This document shows positions 30,887-39,370 of a stretch of 39,370 nt of DNA, piece by piece (the first letter of the stretch is position 1; each line of letters starts with the position of its first letter). Made by a program: the position numbers and the translations under genes. Source of the DNA: Caldifarciminota bacterium (GTDB lineage Bacteria > Hydrothermota > UBA3073); the NCBI GenBank assembly GCA_030606335.1, contig JAUWGP010000025.1:1-39370 (forward strand). The letters run 5' to 3'. The notes under the pieces are model-generated. The model did no database searches, had not been told where the DNA came from, and saw nothing but the letters and a program-made list of their open reading frames with translations.

Positions 30887-33571
30887 ATGAAACCCTTAGC
30901 ATGTATTTTGCTATATCCCGCCATTTTGTTACTTTCCCAGGGTGTTCTTCATTCTCAGACCTCAGAATATAATATAGTAGGATATGTATATGATGCTGTA
31001 TCAGGTGTTGGTTTACCTGGTGTCAATCTTGTGCTCGAAGGAACTAATATGGGAGCAAGCACAGATTTAGATGGAGCATTTAAGATTAGTGGTATAAAGT
31101 CCGGTGTATATACACTCACAGCAACTATGATGGGTTATAAAAATAAAAGTTACAGGGTAGATTTATCAGGCGATAGAATGGTTAGAACTGATTTCTACCT
31201 TGAGGAGAAGGTTATTGAGATGAAAGGGATTGAGGTAGTGGGGGAGAGACCAATGATAGAAAAGGATATGACTGCCTCCCAAAGGGTTATGGATAAACGT
31301 ACACTCGAAGCTTTACCCATTCAGGATGTGAGAAGCGCCCTTACAACCCGAGCTGGGATATCTGGTGAGGGAACTGATATACACATAAGAGGAGGAAGGT
31401 CGAATGAAATTCTTACAATAGTTGACGGTATGCCTATTCGGGACCCCCTTTCTGGTTCCGCCTTTGGGATGTATCTTCCCATCTCTTCAGTCAGTGAAGT
31501 CGAGGCTCTCACAGGCGGTTTCAATGCAGAGTACGGTCAGGCCATGTCAGGAGTGGTAGAAGTAAGATTAAAAGAGGGCGGTGATATCTACCATGGTGAG
31601 ATTGAATTTTCTTCAAGCACACCATTTGGTTATTCTGAGAACATCATGATACTACAATTAGAAGGGCCTGAGTTCTTAACCAAAAGTCTTCTACCTATTT
31701 TTGGTATTCGCATGCCTGGTAGGGTTTCATTCTTTTCGAATCTCTATATAAGATTTTCTGATACATATCTACCTCACGCAGACAATCTTTACTCGAGTGT
31801 TTTTAAATCATCATCACTATCTCCATGTGAGGAAAACACTATGTCAGGTGTATTGAAATTCACCTGGTCTCCAGGTAATAAGCATAAGTTTGCTCTATCC
31901 TTTTCAAGATCAATGGAGATAAACCAGGGTTATTTCCTCTCAAGAAGTGATTATCCTTTTTCATATGGGTTTCCATACAGATATATTAATATACTTGATA
32001 ATTATCCAACGTTTACCAGAGATGGTAACCAGATAACGATCTCATACCACAGTGTTCCAGCTCTTAATACCTTTTATGATATAAAATTTTCAAGATTCTT
32101 TACGAATCTTCATATAGATGTTGCAGGAAAGCATTGGTCAGAATACGATGAGCTGTTGGATATATTTCCAGCAGGTGACAGTCTTAAACCTGCTGGTGAT
32201 GGGTTCTGGGATGTTGGTGATGCCCCTTACTGGCATGACCATTATGTTGAGACATACACAGGTAAGTTTGATTTATCAAGGGCAATAAGTTCTCTCTATA
32301 ACATCAAGATAGGGCTCACCTTGCAGAGTTCTGAAATTCAATGGATAGATATCCACTACCCATGGTTTGCATCACCCGGAGGTCTGGGATTAAACCAGGA
32401 TATATACAGGGCAAGGGAATTTGATGGCGGAGTCTACTTTCAGAATCAGATAGCCTTTGCAGGTATGATCGCAAATCTTGGGGCAAGACTCGACTTCTGG
32501 GTTCCTGGAAGATATCTTGAGGATGGGGTTCGAAGTGCTCTTCAGGATGAGGACATACCACCAATAGTAGAACAGCAATATAGTGCCTATCTGAACGAAA
32601 ATCCCAAAATACCCTTTACAGATTATCACGTTAAGGCACACCTATCTCCAAGGGTTGGTATATCATACCCTGTTACGGATAGAGATAAGGTTTTCTTTTC
32701 CTACGGGCATTTTTCACAACTCCCTGATAGAAAATTTGTATATTCAAAACTGGGAAGACGGGCTACCTCAACATATGAACTTGTTGGTAATCCTAACCTG
32801 AATCAAACGATTACTGTTGCATATGAACTTGGACTGGAACATCTTTTTGGTGAATATACAAAGCTTGTAACCACAGCCTATTATAAAGATGTCTTTAACT
32901 ATCCAACTGCTTTAAAGGTTCCTGGAATTCCACCAAATCCAGATTTCTGGATGTACTTCAACTCGGACTATTCAAGGTCACTGGGAATTGAAATCACTCT
33001 TGAGAGAAGGTTATTTAAAAATTGGCATGCAGACATTGAATTAACTATTTCACAAAGTAAAGGTAGAACATCAACTGCTGAGGACATATACTGGAGAGGA
33101 GAGGAAGAGACCCTTAAGGAATGGTATCTAAAGTGGGATAGACCAATTAAATTTTTTGGCTCAGTTGCCTATATTTTAAATGAGGATGAGAAACTCAACA
33201 TTTTAGGCATAACCATACCAGGGGATTTAAGAGCCAATTTCTCCCTCTCTTTACAATCAGGACGGAGATATACACCACAGGATAATTATGGCAATAGGGG
33301 GGAGGTAAACTCGGGTATTGGACCATACTGGAGTAGGGCAGATATTGGGTTGGAGAAAGGGATGAAAATATTTGGTTTAAAATTAAAATTATTTTTTGAG
33401 GGTAAGAATATTTTCAACCACAGGAATGTCTATTATATTAATCCTATTACTGGTAGGGATTACAGACTTGGTGACCCGCTTCCTCCATATACAGATGAGG
33501 AAGATATGCTCAGTCCCGCAAGATACAGAGAGGGGAGAAAGTTAAGACTTGGGTTTGTTCTTGAGCTTTGA
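30887..33571 (+). CDS. TonB-dependent receptor with carboxypeptidase-like domain
   Basis: An 894-residue outer-membrane protein. Signal peptide to about residue 24 (LLSQGVLHSQ), CarboxypepD_reg-like domain (about 28-110: GYVYDAVSGVGLPGVNLVL...GAFKISGIKSGVYTL), TonB plug (about 120-235: LPIQDVRSALTTRAGI, IHIRGGRSNEILTIVDGMPI, GFNAEYGQAMSGVVEV), then a beta-barrel to the terminal LRLGFVLEL. It should import a large ligand, or act SusC-like, using TonB energy; the ligand is unknown. No SusD partner follows. Instead a PorV-like protein, two lipoproteins and a sorting-domain protein do. Promoter module copy 3 drives it. Only a weak AAAAAGA site precedes the ATG. Confidence 0.92.
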   Translation: MKPLACILLYPAILLLSQGVLHSQTSEYNIVGYVYDAVSGVGLPGVNLVLEGTNMGASTDLDGAFKISGIKSGVYTLTATMMGYKNKSYRVDLSGDRMVRTDFYLEEKVIEMKGIEVVGERPMIEKDMTASQRVMDKRTLEALPIQDVRSALTTRAGISGEGTDIHIRGGRSNEILTIVDGMPIRDPLSGSAFGMYLPISSVSEVEALTGGFNAEYGQAMSGVVEVRLKEGGDIYHGEIEFSSSTPFGYSENIMILQLEGPEFLTKSLLPIFGIRMPGRVSFFSNLYIRFSDTYLPHADNLYSSVFKSSSLSPCEENTMSGVLKFTWSPGNKHKFALSFSRSMEINQGYFLSRSDYPFSYGFPYRYINILDNYPTFTRDGNQITISYHSVPALNTFYDIKFSRFFTNLHIDVAGKHWSEYDELLDIFPAGDSLKPAGDGFWDVGDAPYWHDHYVETYTGKFDLSRAISSLYNIKIGLTLQSSEIQWIDIHYPWFASPGGLGLNQDIYRAREFDGGVYFQNQIAFAGMIANLGARLDFWVPGRYLEDGVRSALQDEDIPPIVEQQYSAYLNENPKIPFTDYHVKAHLSPRVGISYPVTDRDKVFFSYGHFSQLPDRKFVYSKLGRRATSTYELVGNPNLNQTITVAYELGLEHLFGEYTKLVTTAYYKDVFNYPTALKVPGIPPNPDFWMYFNSDYSRSLGIEITLERRLFKNWHADIELTISQSKGRTSTAEDIYWRGEEETLKEWYLKWDRPIKFFGSVAYILNEDEKLNILGITIPGDLRANFSLSLQSGRRYTPQDNYGNRGEVNSGIGPYWSRADIGLEKGMKIFGLKLKLFFEGKNIFNHRNVYYINPITGRDYRLGDPLPPYTDEEDMLSPARYREGRKLRLGFVLEL

Positions 33572-33576
33572 AAATT

Positions 33577-33729
33577 GTCATTGCGAGACCCGATAGACGT
33601 CGGGACGAAGCAATCGCATTATTAAGGACTAAGGGAATAATATTATAAGGAGTGACAATCTTTAGACTGTTAGTAAAAAATGATATTGAAGATGATATTG
33701 CCACACTCACTTCGTTCACTCACAATGAC
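33577..33729. repeat. GTCATTGCGAG inverted-repeat (MITE-like) element
   Basis: 153 bp with ends GTCATTGCGAG (33577-33587) and CTCACAATGAC (33719-33729), one mismatch between arms. It contains GAAGCAATC and, inverted, GATATTGCC subterminal words and the 48-nt block shared with 30022-30066. It lies 6 nt after the TonB receptor stop. Confidence 0.85.
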
Positions 33730-33836
33730 TGTAGTATGTGTGAGATTACCATGCTTAATTAATTCGTCCATATGCATCTCAAGAACCATATGACCAGGAT
33801 TTTTAGAATGAGTCTGTGACATGTGAACTGTGAACT

Positions 33837-33910
33837 GGCACAAATTGAATTTGTGCCTACAAAGAAGAATAATAATCCAATATGTAGGCACGATTTCAAA
33901 TCGTGCTGGC
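33837..33910. repeat. Paired REP-like hairpins with GTAGGCAC/GTGCCTAC ends
   Basis: GGCACAAATTGAATTTGTGCC (hairpin) with CTAC, and GTAGGCACGATTTCAAATCG with TGC. Both are members of the GTAG-hairpin family. With the element at 33577 they fill the 33572-33923 gap; no promoter is evident there, so downstream genes may depend on the TonB promoter. Confidence 0.75.
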
Positions 33911-33923
33911 TAATAAATAAGTA

Positions 33924-34892
33924 ATGAAATACAAAACAGGCATTATATTTTTAGCAATAGTGATTGTATCCTTTCCCCTTCATGCGGATATCTTCGAGAT
34001 ACTCGGGGGTCAGAAGGTAGGTACTACATCACTCACATTCCTTAAAATAGGTGTCGATATAAGGTCTGAGGGGATGGGACAGACACTCGTCTCTACAACA
34101 AGAAATGCATCTGGTGTATATTTTAATCCTGCAAATGCGGTATTTGCAATAAATAGCATGACATTTTCCCATACTTTATGGCTTGCAGATATCAGTTATA
34201 ACTATATTGGTTTTGTTAAGAATGTCGGTAATAGTGCAATTGCACTTCAGGTTTCGAGTCTATCAAGTGGTTATATTGAAGAGACCGATGAACTGCATCC
34301 AACAGGAACAGGAAATCATTTCAGATTTGCTGACAACCTTCTCTCTCTATGCTATGCATTTAGAATTACAGACAGATTTGCCATAGGCATTACAACAAAA
34401 GGAGTAATGGAAACTCTTGCAGATATTCATTCTTATTCCCTGGTGCTGGATATAGGAACTGTTTATAATGTAGGTTATAGAGATATAAAAATTGGAATGT
34501 CTCTTTTAAATATGGGTTCTGATGTAAGACCAAGTGGTGAATACTCCATTGATGGTGTAGATTATTCTTATGAGGCTTATCCTCTTCCAATTGTTTATAG
34601 AATTGGAGTCTCTGGAAAAATTTTTAAGAATATTCTTTTTGCCATCGAAATGGATAAACCTTCAGACAATGTAGAGACATTTAAGATAGGTTGTGAATTC
34701 TCACTATCTTCTTTTCTGGCACTCAGGGGTGGATATAGATTAAATTCAAAAGCATCGGGCAGCAGTGGTCTATCTTTTGGAGCTGGATTTATTATCCCCT
34801 GGCATAGTAAGGAGTTCTTTTTAGATTATGCATTTACTGAGATGGGTTATATAGGGGGAACTCATAGAATGGGGGTAAGTCTAAAATTATGA
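33924..34892 (+). CDS. PorV/PorQ family outer membrane protein
   Basis: A 322-residue outer-membrane beta-barrel of the PorV/PorQ (FadL-like, UPF0164) family. In type IX secretion PorV sits with the translocon and shuttles cargo from the pore to the attachment step. The signal peptide ends near FPLHA; the mature start has GTTSLTFLKIGVDIRSEGMG then VYFNPAN, the family hallmark, followed by alternating amphipathic strands to GTHRMGVSLKL. Its stop overlaps the start of the next lipoprotein gene by 4 nt (ATGA), showing translational coupling. It is the best direct evidence in the window for a type IX-like export route. It could instead be a locus-specific PorV paralogue rather than the core one. 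Confidence 0.87.
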   Translation: MKYKTGIIFLAIVIVSFPLHADIFEILGGQKVGTTSLTFLKIGVDIRSEGMGQTLVSTTRNASGVYFNPANAVFAINSMTFSHTLWLADISYNYIGFVKNVGNSAIALQVSSLSSGYIEETDELHPTGTGNHFRFADNLLSLCYAFRITDRFAIGITTKGVMETLADIHSYSLVLDIGTVYNVGYRDIKIGMSLLNMGSDVRPSGEYSIDGVDYSYEAYPLPIVYRIGVSGKIFKNILFAIEMDKPSDNVETFKIGCEFSLSSFLALRGGYRLNSKASGSSGLSFGAGFIIPWHSKEFFLDYAFTEMGYIGGTHRMGVSLKL

Positions 34893-35800
34893 GATATTCT
34901 ATATCCATATTGTTCCTTCTTCTTCTCTTTGGCTGTGGGAAGAAATATCCCATACCACCTGAGTACGACTACAGTATGCCTCCTGAGGAATCGTATGTAC
35001 GTGTGGATACCTGGACAGGTAATGGTGAATATGTTTTGGATAATATGGTTGATGTAATTGTTGGAACTGATGGTTTTATTTATGCCCTAACAGATAATGA
35101 CGTAAAGAAATTGTATGAAAATGGGCAGCTTAATAAAATAATAATTGAAGACCTATCCTTACCTTCTGCAATATATCAAGATATAAAGCGGAATATTTTT
35201 ATATCAGATGGTGATATAATAAGGTTATTCGACAGGGAGGGGGATTCGATTTTTGCCTTCCAGGATACAGCAGTAGTTGTTTCAGCTGGTATATCCTCGG
35301 TTGAAGATAAGATTTTTATGTCAGATAGTGAAAGGGACCTGGTTTTATTATATGACACTCTGGGAAATCTTATAGATACATTGTCATCTTTTGGGGCAGG
35401 CATCCTCAACGTTGATAAACCATTGGATTTGTGCATCTGGGAGAACAGAATCTTTATCGTCTCATCAGAACACAATTGGGTTGAAGCAATCTCGACATAT
35501 ATACCAAGGGTAAACCTTCTACACCTGGGTGGAGAGTCTCATGAGGGGGATACGCTTCCTGGTTATTTTATTAATCCTGTGGATGTGGCAGTTGATGATT
35601 CGGGTTGTGTCTATGTAGCAGAAACTGGTAACCAGAGGATACAGAAGTTCGATATGTATGGCGATTTTATAGTAGAGACAAAACTATCAGAGGCACCGGT
35701 AAGTGTGGCTGTATCGCGTGATGGTATGAGTCTATATGTAGCTTTTACAGACGGGATAGAGAAATATAAAAGACCCGAGACGCCCGGGGAACCAGAGTAG
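34889..35800 (+). CDS. NHL-repeat (beta-propeller) lipoprotein
   Basis: A 303-residue lipoprotein with lipobox LLFGCGKK (C16). The mature part reads as successive propeller blades: VDVIVGTDGFIYALTDNDVK, SLPSAIYQDIKRNIFISDGD, DKIFMSDSERDLVLLYD, and a clear NHL blade INPVDVAVDDSGCVYVAETG followed by NQRIQKFD. It starts within the stop of the PorV-like gene (4 nt overlap), so the two products are likely made together and may form a surface or periplasmic complex. No catalytic residues are recognisable. Confidence 0.85.
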   Translation: MRYSISILFLLLLFGCGKKYPIPPEYDYSMPPEESYVRVDTWTGNGEYVLDNMVDVIVGTDGFIYALTDNDVKKLYENGQLNKIIIEDLSLPSAIYQDIKRNIFISDGDIIRLFDREGDSIFAFQDTAVVVSAGISSVEDKIFMSDSERDLVLLYDTLGNLIDTLSSFGAGILNVDKPLDLCIWENRIFIVSSEHNWVEAISTYIPRVNLLHLGGESHEGDTLPGYFINPVDVAVDDSGCVYVAETGNQRIQKFDMYGDFIVETKLSEAPVSVAVSRDGMSLYVAFTDGIEKYKRPETPGEPE

Positions 35801-35945
35801 CAATCAGACCGAAGACCACCCTGTAAAACTCCTTCGGAGCAACGGGGCAAGCAGACATGAGACAAAAGACCAAAGACATAAAAATAATAAAAAGAATTTC
35901 GTGTATTTCGTGTTTTTCGTGAGTAGATTGTCCGTGGAAATGTAT

Positions 35946-37790
35946 ATGAGGAAGTTGCTCATCATATTTCTCTTCCCCCTGGTAGTTTTTGCAAAGACTG
36001 ACAATTCGAAGTATACGACTGCTGGAAATGTCTACCTTACTGTCACGAACTTCGGGATGCTGGGGGCAGGAAGAGGGATACCTCCCCTCCCAACAGGGGA
36101 ACCTCAACCATCGTGTGAGTATCCCGCAGGGACGAGAACTGAGCGTCTCTTTAGGGCCGGACTCTGGGTTGGAGCCGTATCTCCATGGGGTATTTGTGTT
36201 ACTACGGGTGTTTGTGACGCACTCTCCATAACAGCCGGTTCAAGTGAGGGATTTGAGTTCTATCCAACAAGGGACCAGGACGATGTGATTATAGAGAAAT
36301 CAAGCCTTATGACATCACAGTATTATTCACTTGATGCAGTATCTGAACAGGATTTCTATGCCACCTACTATGATACCTCATCTGTGCTGAACCACACACC
36401 GCTCGGACTCGAGGTTTGTCAGGTATCCTATGTATGGTCATACTCATATATAGACGATGTGGTGATCGTAAGATTTATCATAAAGAACATTGGGGATGCC
36501 GACCTCGAGGATGTTTATATTGGAATGTACGCCGAACTTGTCTCGGGAAACAGGGACTTCTGGGGTGATGACTTTAATGCCACTCCATTTTTTGGACATA
36601 AACGGCTCTTCTACAAGGATTCTCTTCATCTTGTATACGAAATGAATGATGGGACTGATTACCTTGCAAAGGGTATGTTCGGAGTGGGCATGGTGGGTAT
36701 AGAGAGGGATACAACCCGTATATACCTTGACAGCCTTACAATCTCCTTTAACTGGTGGGAATGGGATTATAATGTAATAGTAAGTGACTCCTCCAATTAC
36801 CGTACCATGTCAAATGGTCGGAGGGAGCCCGATGTGGATGATGGATATTTGGTAGACCATCCTTACCCGGACCCCACATCTCTTCTCTCTGCGGGCCCCA
36901 TTCCCTATCTCAATCGAGGGGATTCGCTCACTGTCACATTTGCACTCTGCGGCGGTATGACAGACGACGAGTTGTATCAGAACTTCGGCTGGGCAAAAAA
37001 GGCATATGAGACGAACTATGTATTACCTGCACCACCTCCCTCTCCAAGACTCGTCATAATACCGGATTCAAGGAAGGTTACTCTTCTATTTGATAACTCA
37101 CCTGAGTTTATAAGAGACCCTTCACCACCAAACTTAAGAGATTTTGAGGGATACAGGATATACAGAAGCGAGACAGGTTTGGCTGACCCGGATGAGTGGA
37201 TACTCCTATATCAGTTTGACAAGACACCTGATGATTCAATACAGGATGTTGACCACTCCCAGGGTTTTAATACTGGTATGCCAGAGAAAGAAACTGAGGG
37301 TGAGTATGAGGGATGGTATAAGATAATTGACCAGGATGTGAGAAATGGTTTCAGGTATTATTATACTGTGACATCTTATGATGTTGGAAATCCAGAGATA
37401 GGTCTTCCTCCTCTTGAATCCGCATTAAGGCAAAATATGGTTGAGGTTATTCCAGGAACACCACCTACTTCTGAACCCGACAAAGCAGTAGGTGTTTATC
37501 CAAATCCATATAGAATGAGTTCTATGTGGGATACAGGTTCACCAAGGGGAAGGGTAATCAGATTTTTCAATCTACCGGAAAACGCTACAATATACATATA
37601 TAACCTTGCCGGAGATCTGGTTAAGACTTTAGAACACGAAGGCGTTTTAGAAGAAGAGGCAGGAGGTGAGGCAGTGTGGGACCTTATTACAGACAGAGAA
37701 CAAGCAGTTGCAACAGGACTATATATATTCTGCGTTAAGGACCATAATACCGGGAGAATTAAGAAGGGAAAGTTTTTAGTGATAAAATAA
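35946..37790 (+). CDS. Secreted protein with FlgD-like/type IX sorting domain
   Basis: A 614-residue exported protein. I start at the ATG of MRKLLIIFLFPLVVFAKTDN, because this places the signal peptide at the N-terminus; the frame opens 15 codons earlier without a ribosome-binding site. The mature region begins YLTVTNFGMLGAGRG and has RAGLWVGA and VRFIIKNIGDADLEDVYIGM, beta-rich segments common in large surface proteins of FCB-group bacteria. A fibronectin-like segment (FEGYRIYRSETG, about 410-490) follows. The end is a sorting domain: GVYPNPYRMSS, IYIYNLAGDLVKTL, EAVWDLITDREQAVATGLYI and KKGKFLVIK. Function unknown. It is the third gene of the PorV-led cluster. Confidence 0.85.
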   Translation: MRKLLIIFLFPLVVFAKTDNSKYTTAGNVYLTVTNFGMLGAGRGIPPLPTGEPQPSCEYPAGTRTERLFRAGLWVGAVSPWGICVTTGVCDALSITAGSSEGFEFYPTRDQDDVIIEKSSLMTSQYYSLDAVSEQDFYATYYDTSSVLNHTPLGLEVCQVSYVWSYSYIDDVVIVRFIIKNIGDADLEDVYIGMYAELVSGNRDFWGDDFNATPFFGHKRLFYKDSLHLVYEMNDGTDYLAKGMFGVGMVGIERDTTRIYLDSLTISFNWWEWDYNVIVSDSSNYRTMSNGRREPDVDDGYLVDHPYPDPTSLLSAGPIPYLNRGDSLTVTFALCGGMTDDELYQNFGWAKKAYETNYVLPAPPPSPRLVIIPDSRKVTLLFDNSPEFIRDPSPPNLRDFEGYRIYRSETGLADPDEWILLYQFDKTPDDSIQDVDHSQGFNTGMPEKETEGEYEGWYKIIDQDVRNGFRYYYTVTSYDVGNPEIGLPPLESALRQNMVEVIPGTPPTSEPDKAVGVYPNPYRMSSMWDTGSPRGRVIRFFNLPENATIYIYNLAGDLVKTLEHEGVLEEEAGGEAVWDLITDREQAVATGLYIFCVKDHNTGRIKKGKFLVIK

Positions 37791-37831
37791 TCATAATAAT
37801 CTGCGAAAATCTGCGTCCTAAAAAGAGCTAT

Positions 37832-39154
37832 ATGAAGAAATTCTTTATCATATTTATGGTAATAATTGCCCTTATAGGTTGTGAAAGGGAACCGCCTATT
37901 GAGCCTGTCTTGAATATACCACCTGAAACCCACATATATGTTGAAGGTTTAGTTGATACAGTTCCTGCAAGGCAGGTAATCCACTGGTGGGGGAATGACC
38001 CTGATGGATGGGTGGTTGGTTATCATTATAACTGGGATGGTAATGAGGATACAGTATTTACTACACTGACCTGTGACACCTTTATTCTGACAGCAGAGGA
38101 TACTGTGAATTTTCATACGATGAGTATATGGGCAGAGGATAATGAGGCAGCAGTAGATATGACTCCAGCAGTATTGACAATACCAGTTATGAACAGCCCA
38201 CCTACGGTCTATTTCAAGGAAGGAAGTTTACCAAAGGATACTACATTTTCAGTTGTTACATTCTATCTGGAAGCAGAAGATGTAGATGGAAATGAAAGCA
38301 TAAAGGGTTTCTATTATAGACTTGATACCGATATATCTATGATTTTCATTCCCATAGATACACCCTATGTTACTCTAAGAGATGTTCAGCCTGATGAAAG
38401 AACGTTTTTTGCATGGGCAGTAGATGAGTCGAATGCCATATCTGATTCTATAAGCTATACCTGGTGGGTGGAGGAGGTAGTATCAGATATACTTCTCGTT
38501 GACGAAGAGCCAGGAGCTGGTGCAAGACTTTTTTATAAAGGGATATTAGAATCAATGGGATTGACCTATAATTTGTGGAGGGTTGAGGATGCTCTTCCAT
38601 ATTCACCATTTGATGTGGATATAACTGTAAATGAGCTTGGATTTAATACTATTATCTGGTTCACAGGTAGGGATGTAAGTCAGATACAACATGTCCAGAT
38701 GACAATAGAGAAATATCTGGATGATGACAAGAAACTTTTTCTTGTGAGCCACGCTGTCTTAAGTAGTTTTTACGACCCGGAAATACCTTCTCCCTTTATC
38801 TTTAATTATCTTGGTATCGATACTGCAGCACTCAATGTAGATCTTATTGATAACATACTTCCATTGGGTTATACCATATATAGAGATAGTCTTATAGGTG
38901 GCTATCCTGATAGTATTAATGTATCTACCTTCATATCTAAGTTTGATGCCTTTGAGGCAAATAATGAGGCTGAGGTTATATACAGATTACCAGAATCAGG
39001 ACTATGGGAGGGGAGACCCGGTATAGCAGTGAGATATCCAGCACAGGAACCAAATCTTATATTCTTTTCAGTTCCAATCAATAAAATAAACGGGTTTGGA
39101 AATGCCAGTGATGTTGTCAGGTATGTTCTTGAAAATGAGTTTGGTCTGAAATAA
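37832..39154 (+). CDS. Lipoprotein with Ig-like domains and a C-terminal Rossmann-like domain
   Basis: A 440-residue lipoprotein; lipobox ALIGCERE (C17). Residues about 25-215 form two Ig/tandem domains, each with a WxGNDPDGWVVGYHYNWDG- or DVDGNESIKGFYYRLD-like repeat. From about residue 218 (DILLVDEEPGAGARLFYKGI) to the end is an alpha/beta domain with FNTIIWFTGRDVS and KLFLVSHAV, resembling GATase-like folds found in C25-associated surface proteins; a catalytic Cys is not seen. It is the fourth gene of the cluster, 41 nt after the sorting-domain gene. It may help process or hold exported partners, but this is only context. Confidence 0.8.
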   Translation: MKKFFIIFMVIIALIGCEREPPIEPVLNIPPETHIYVEGLVDTVPARQVIHWWGNDPDGWVVGYHYNWDGNEDTVFTTLTCDTFILTAEDTVNFHTMSIWAEDNEAAVDMTPAVLTIPVMNSPPTVYFKEGSLPKDTTFSVVTFYLEAEDVDGNESIKGFYYRLDTDISMIFIPIDTPYVTLRDVQPDERTFFAWAVDESNAISDSISYTWWVEEVVSDILLVDEEPGAGARLFYKGILESMGLTYNLWRVEDALPYSPFDVDITVNELGFNTIIWFTGRDVSQIQHVQMTIEKYLDDDKKLFLVSHAVLSSFYDPEIPSPFIFNYLGIDTAALNVDLIDNILPLGYTIYRDSLIGGYPDSINVSTFISKFDAFEANNEAEVIYRLPESGLWEGRPGIAVRYPAQEPNLIFFSVPINKINGFGNASDVVRYVLENEFGLK

Positions 39155-39194
39155 CTCTTTTCTATTTGCATTTTGATTTTTAAGTTTTGATTTT

Positions 39195-39229
39195 ACGGTA
39201 GTGTCAAATAGAATATGAAAGAATATGAC
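39195..39229. repeat. Decamer-word repeat, second copy
   Basis: ACGGTAGTGTCAAATA followed by GAATATGAAA and GAATATGA, the reverse complement of 22839-22875 with small changes. After it come ACCACAGAGGACACAGAG and, inverted, CCTCTGTGCTCTCT (39286-39300). The final 216 nt of the window contain no gene that I can support. Confidence 0.8.
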
Positions 39230-39370
39230 AAACCACAGAGGACACAGAGTATCTTTGAGGTAGAAAATTAAGAAAAAAATAAAAAACCTCTGTGCTCTCT
39301 TCTATTGAACCCAAAGTTTGCCAGAGGTGAGCTACAAGCAAGAAAAACACTGATAGTGAATTTGAGTACA

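Noticed and set aside
33670..33891. 73-codon minus-strand ORF after the TonB receptor
   Set aside because: It spans the inverted-repeat element and a REP hairpin with no start signal.
35745..36107. 120-codon minus-strand ORF between the NHL lipoprotein and the sorting-domain gene
   Set aside because: It overlaps both real genes antisense and includes the TTTCGTG word array; no family resemblance.

Overview
The window looks like AT-rich chromosomal DNA from an uncultured, diderm, anaerobe-like bacterium of the FCB/WOR-3 (Stahlbacteria) type. The reasons are: housekeeping genes scattered among large secreted proteins that end in FlgD-like/type IX sorting domains; a PorV/PorQ-type outer-membrane protein; a TonB-dependent receptor; an outer-membrane BamD-like lipoprotein; and intergenic DNA packed with short palindromic and word-like repeats. 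The phylum assignment is an inference from this gene style. No 16S rRNA is present.

Layout. 1-2300: the tail of a secreted protein, a promoter module, an IS110-family element with a candidate bridge-RNA region, and a small secreted coiled-coil protein with a terminator. 2323-6735 (minus): a serine biosynthesis pair (class V aminotransferase, phosphoglycerate dehydrogenase), tRNA-Cys, a PHP phosphoesterase with DUF2905, and a LOG-like Rossmann protein. 6910-10409 (minus): uvrC behind a secreted peptidylarginine-deiminase-like protein. 10981-12465 (plus): a seven-repeat secreted propeller. 12666-16609 (minus): coaE, then DUF523-polA. 17083-20328 (plus): a gingipain-like C25 protease. 20535-29771 (minus): a BamD-like lipoprotein, accC, a decayed REP-associated transposase, an operon of ricT (PSP1), metG and a HhH radical SAM protein, then holB and an EnvC-like degenerate M23 protein. 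30233-30597: a deletion-fused propeller/histidine-kinase pseudogene. 30887-39154 (plus): TonB receptor, PorV-like protein, NHL lipoprotein, sorting-domain secreted protein and a second lipoprotein.

How it fits together. Five reading frames or fragments carry type IX-like C-terminal sorting domains, and a PorV-like protein that could receive such cargo is encoded in the same window. The secreted set includes a C25 cysteine protease and a PPAD-like arginine deiminase, echoing the Porphyromonas pair.

Transcription signals are unusually readable. Ten TTGACA/TATAAT-type promoters have exactly 17 bp spacers; an eleventh, in the IS element, has 16. Three plus-strand promoters (231, 10562, 30728) also share an upstream element, AGAAAT(C/T), ending exactly 14 nt before the -35 box. 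That suggests a common regulator of surface or export genes.

The intergenic space is largely filled by (i) REP-like GTAG...CTAC hairpins, (ii) GTCATTGCGAG...GCAATC inverted-repeat elements, (iii) dispersed copies of composite repeats and (iv) tandem arrays of 7-10 nt words. Some of the word arrays also sit in frame inside secreted-protein genes.
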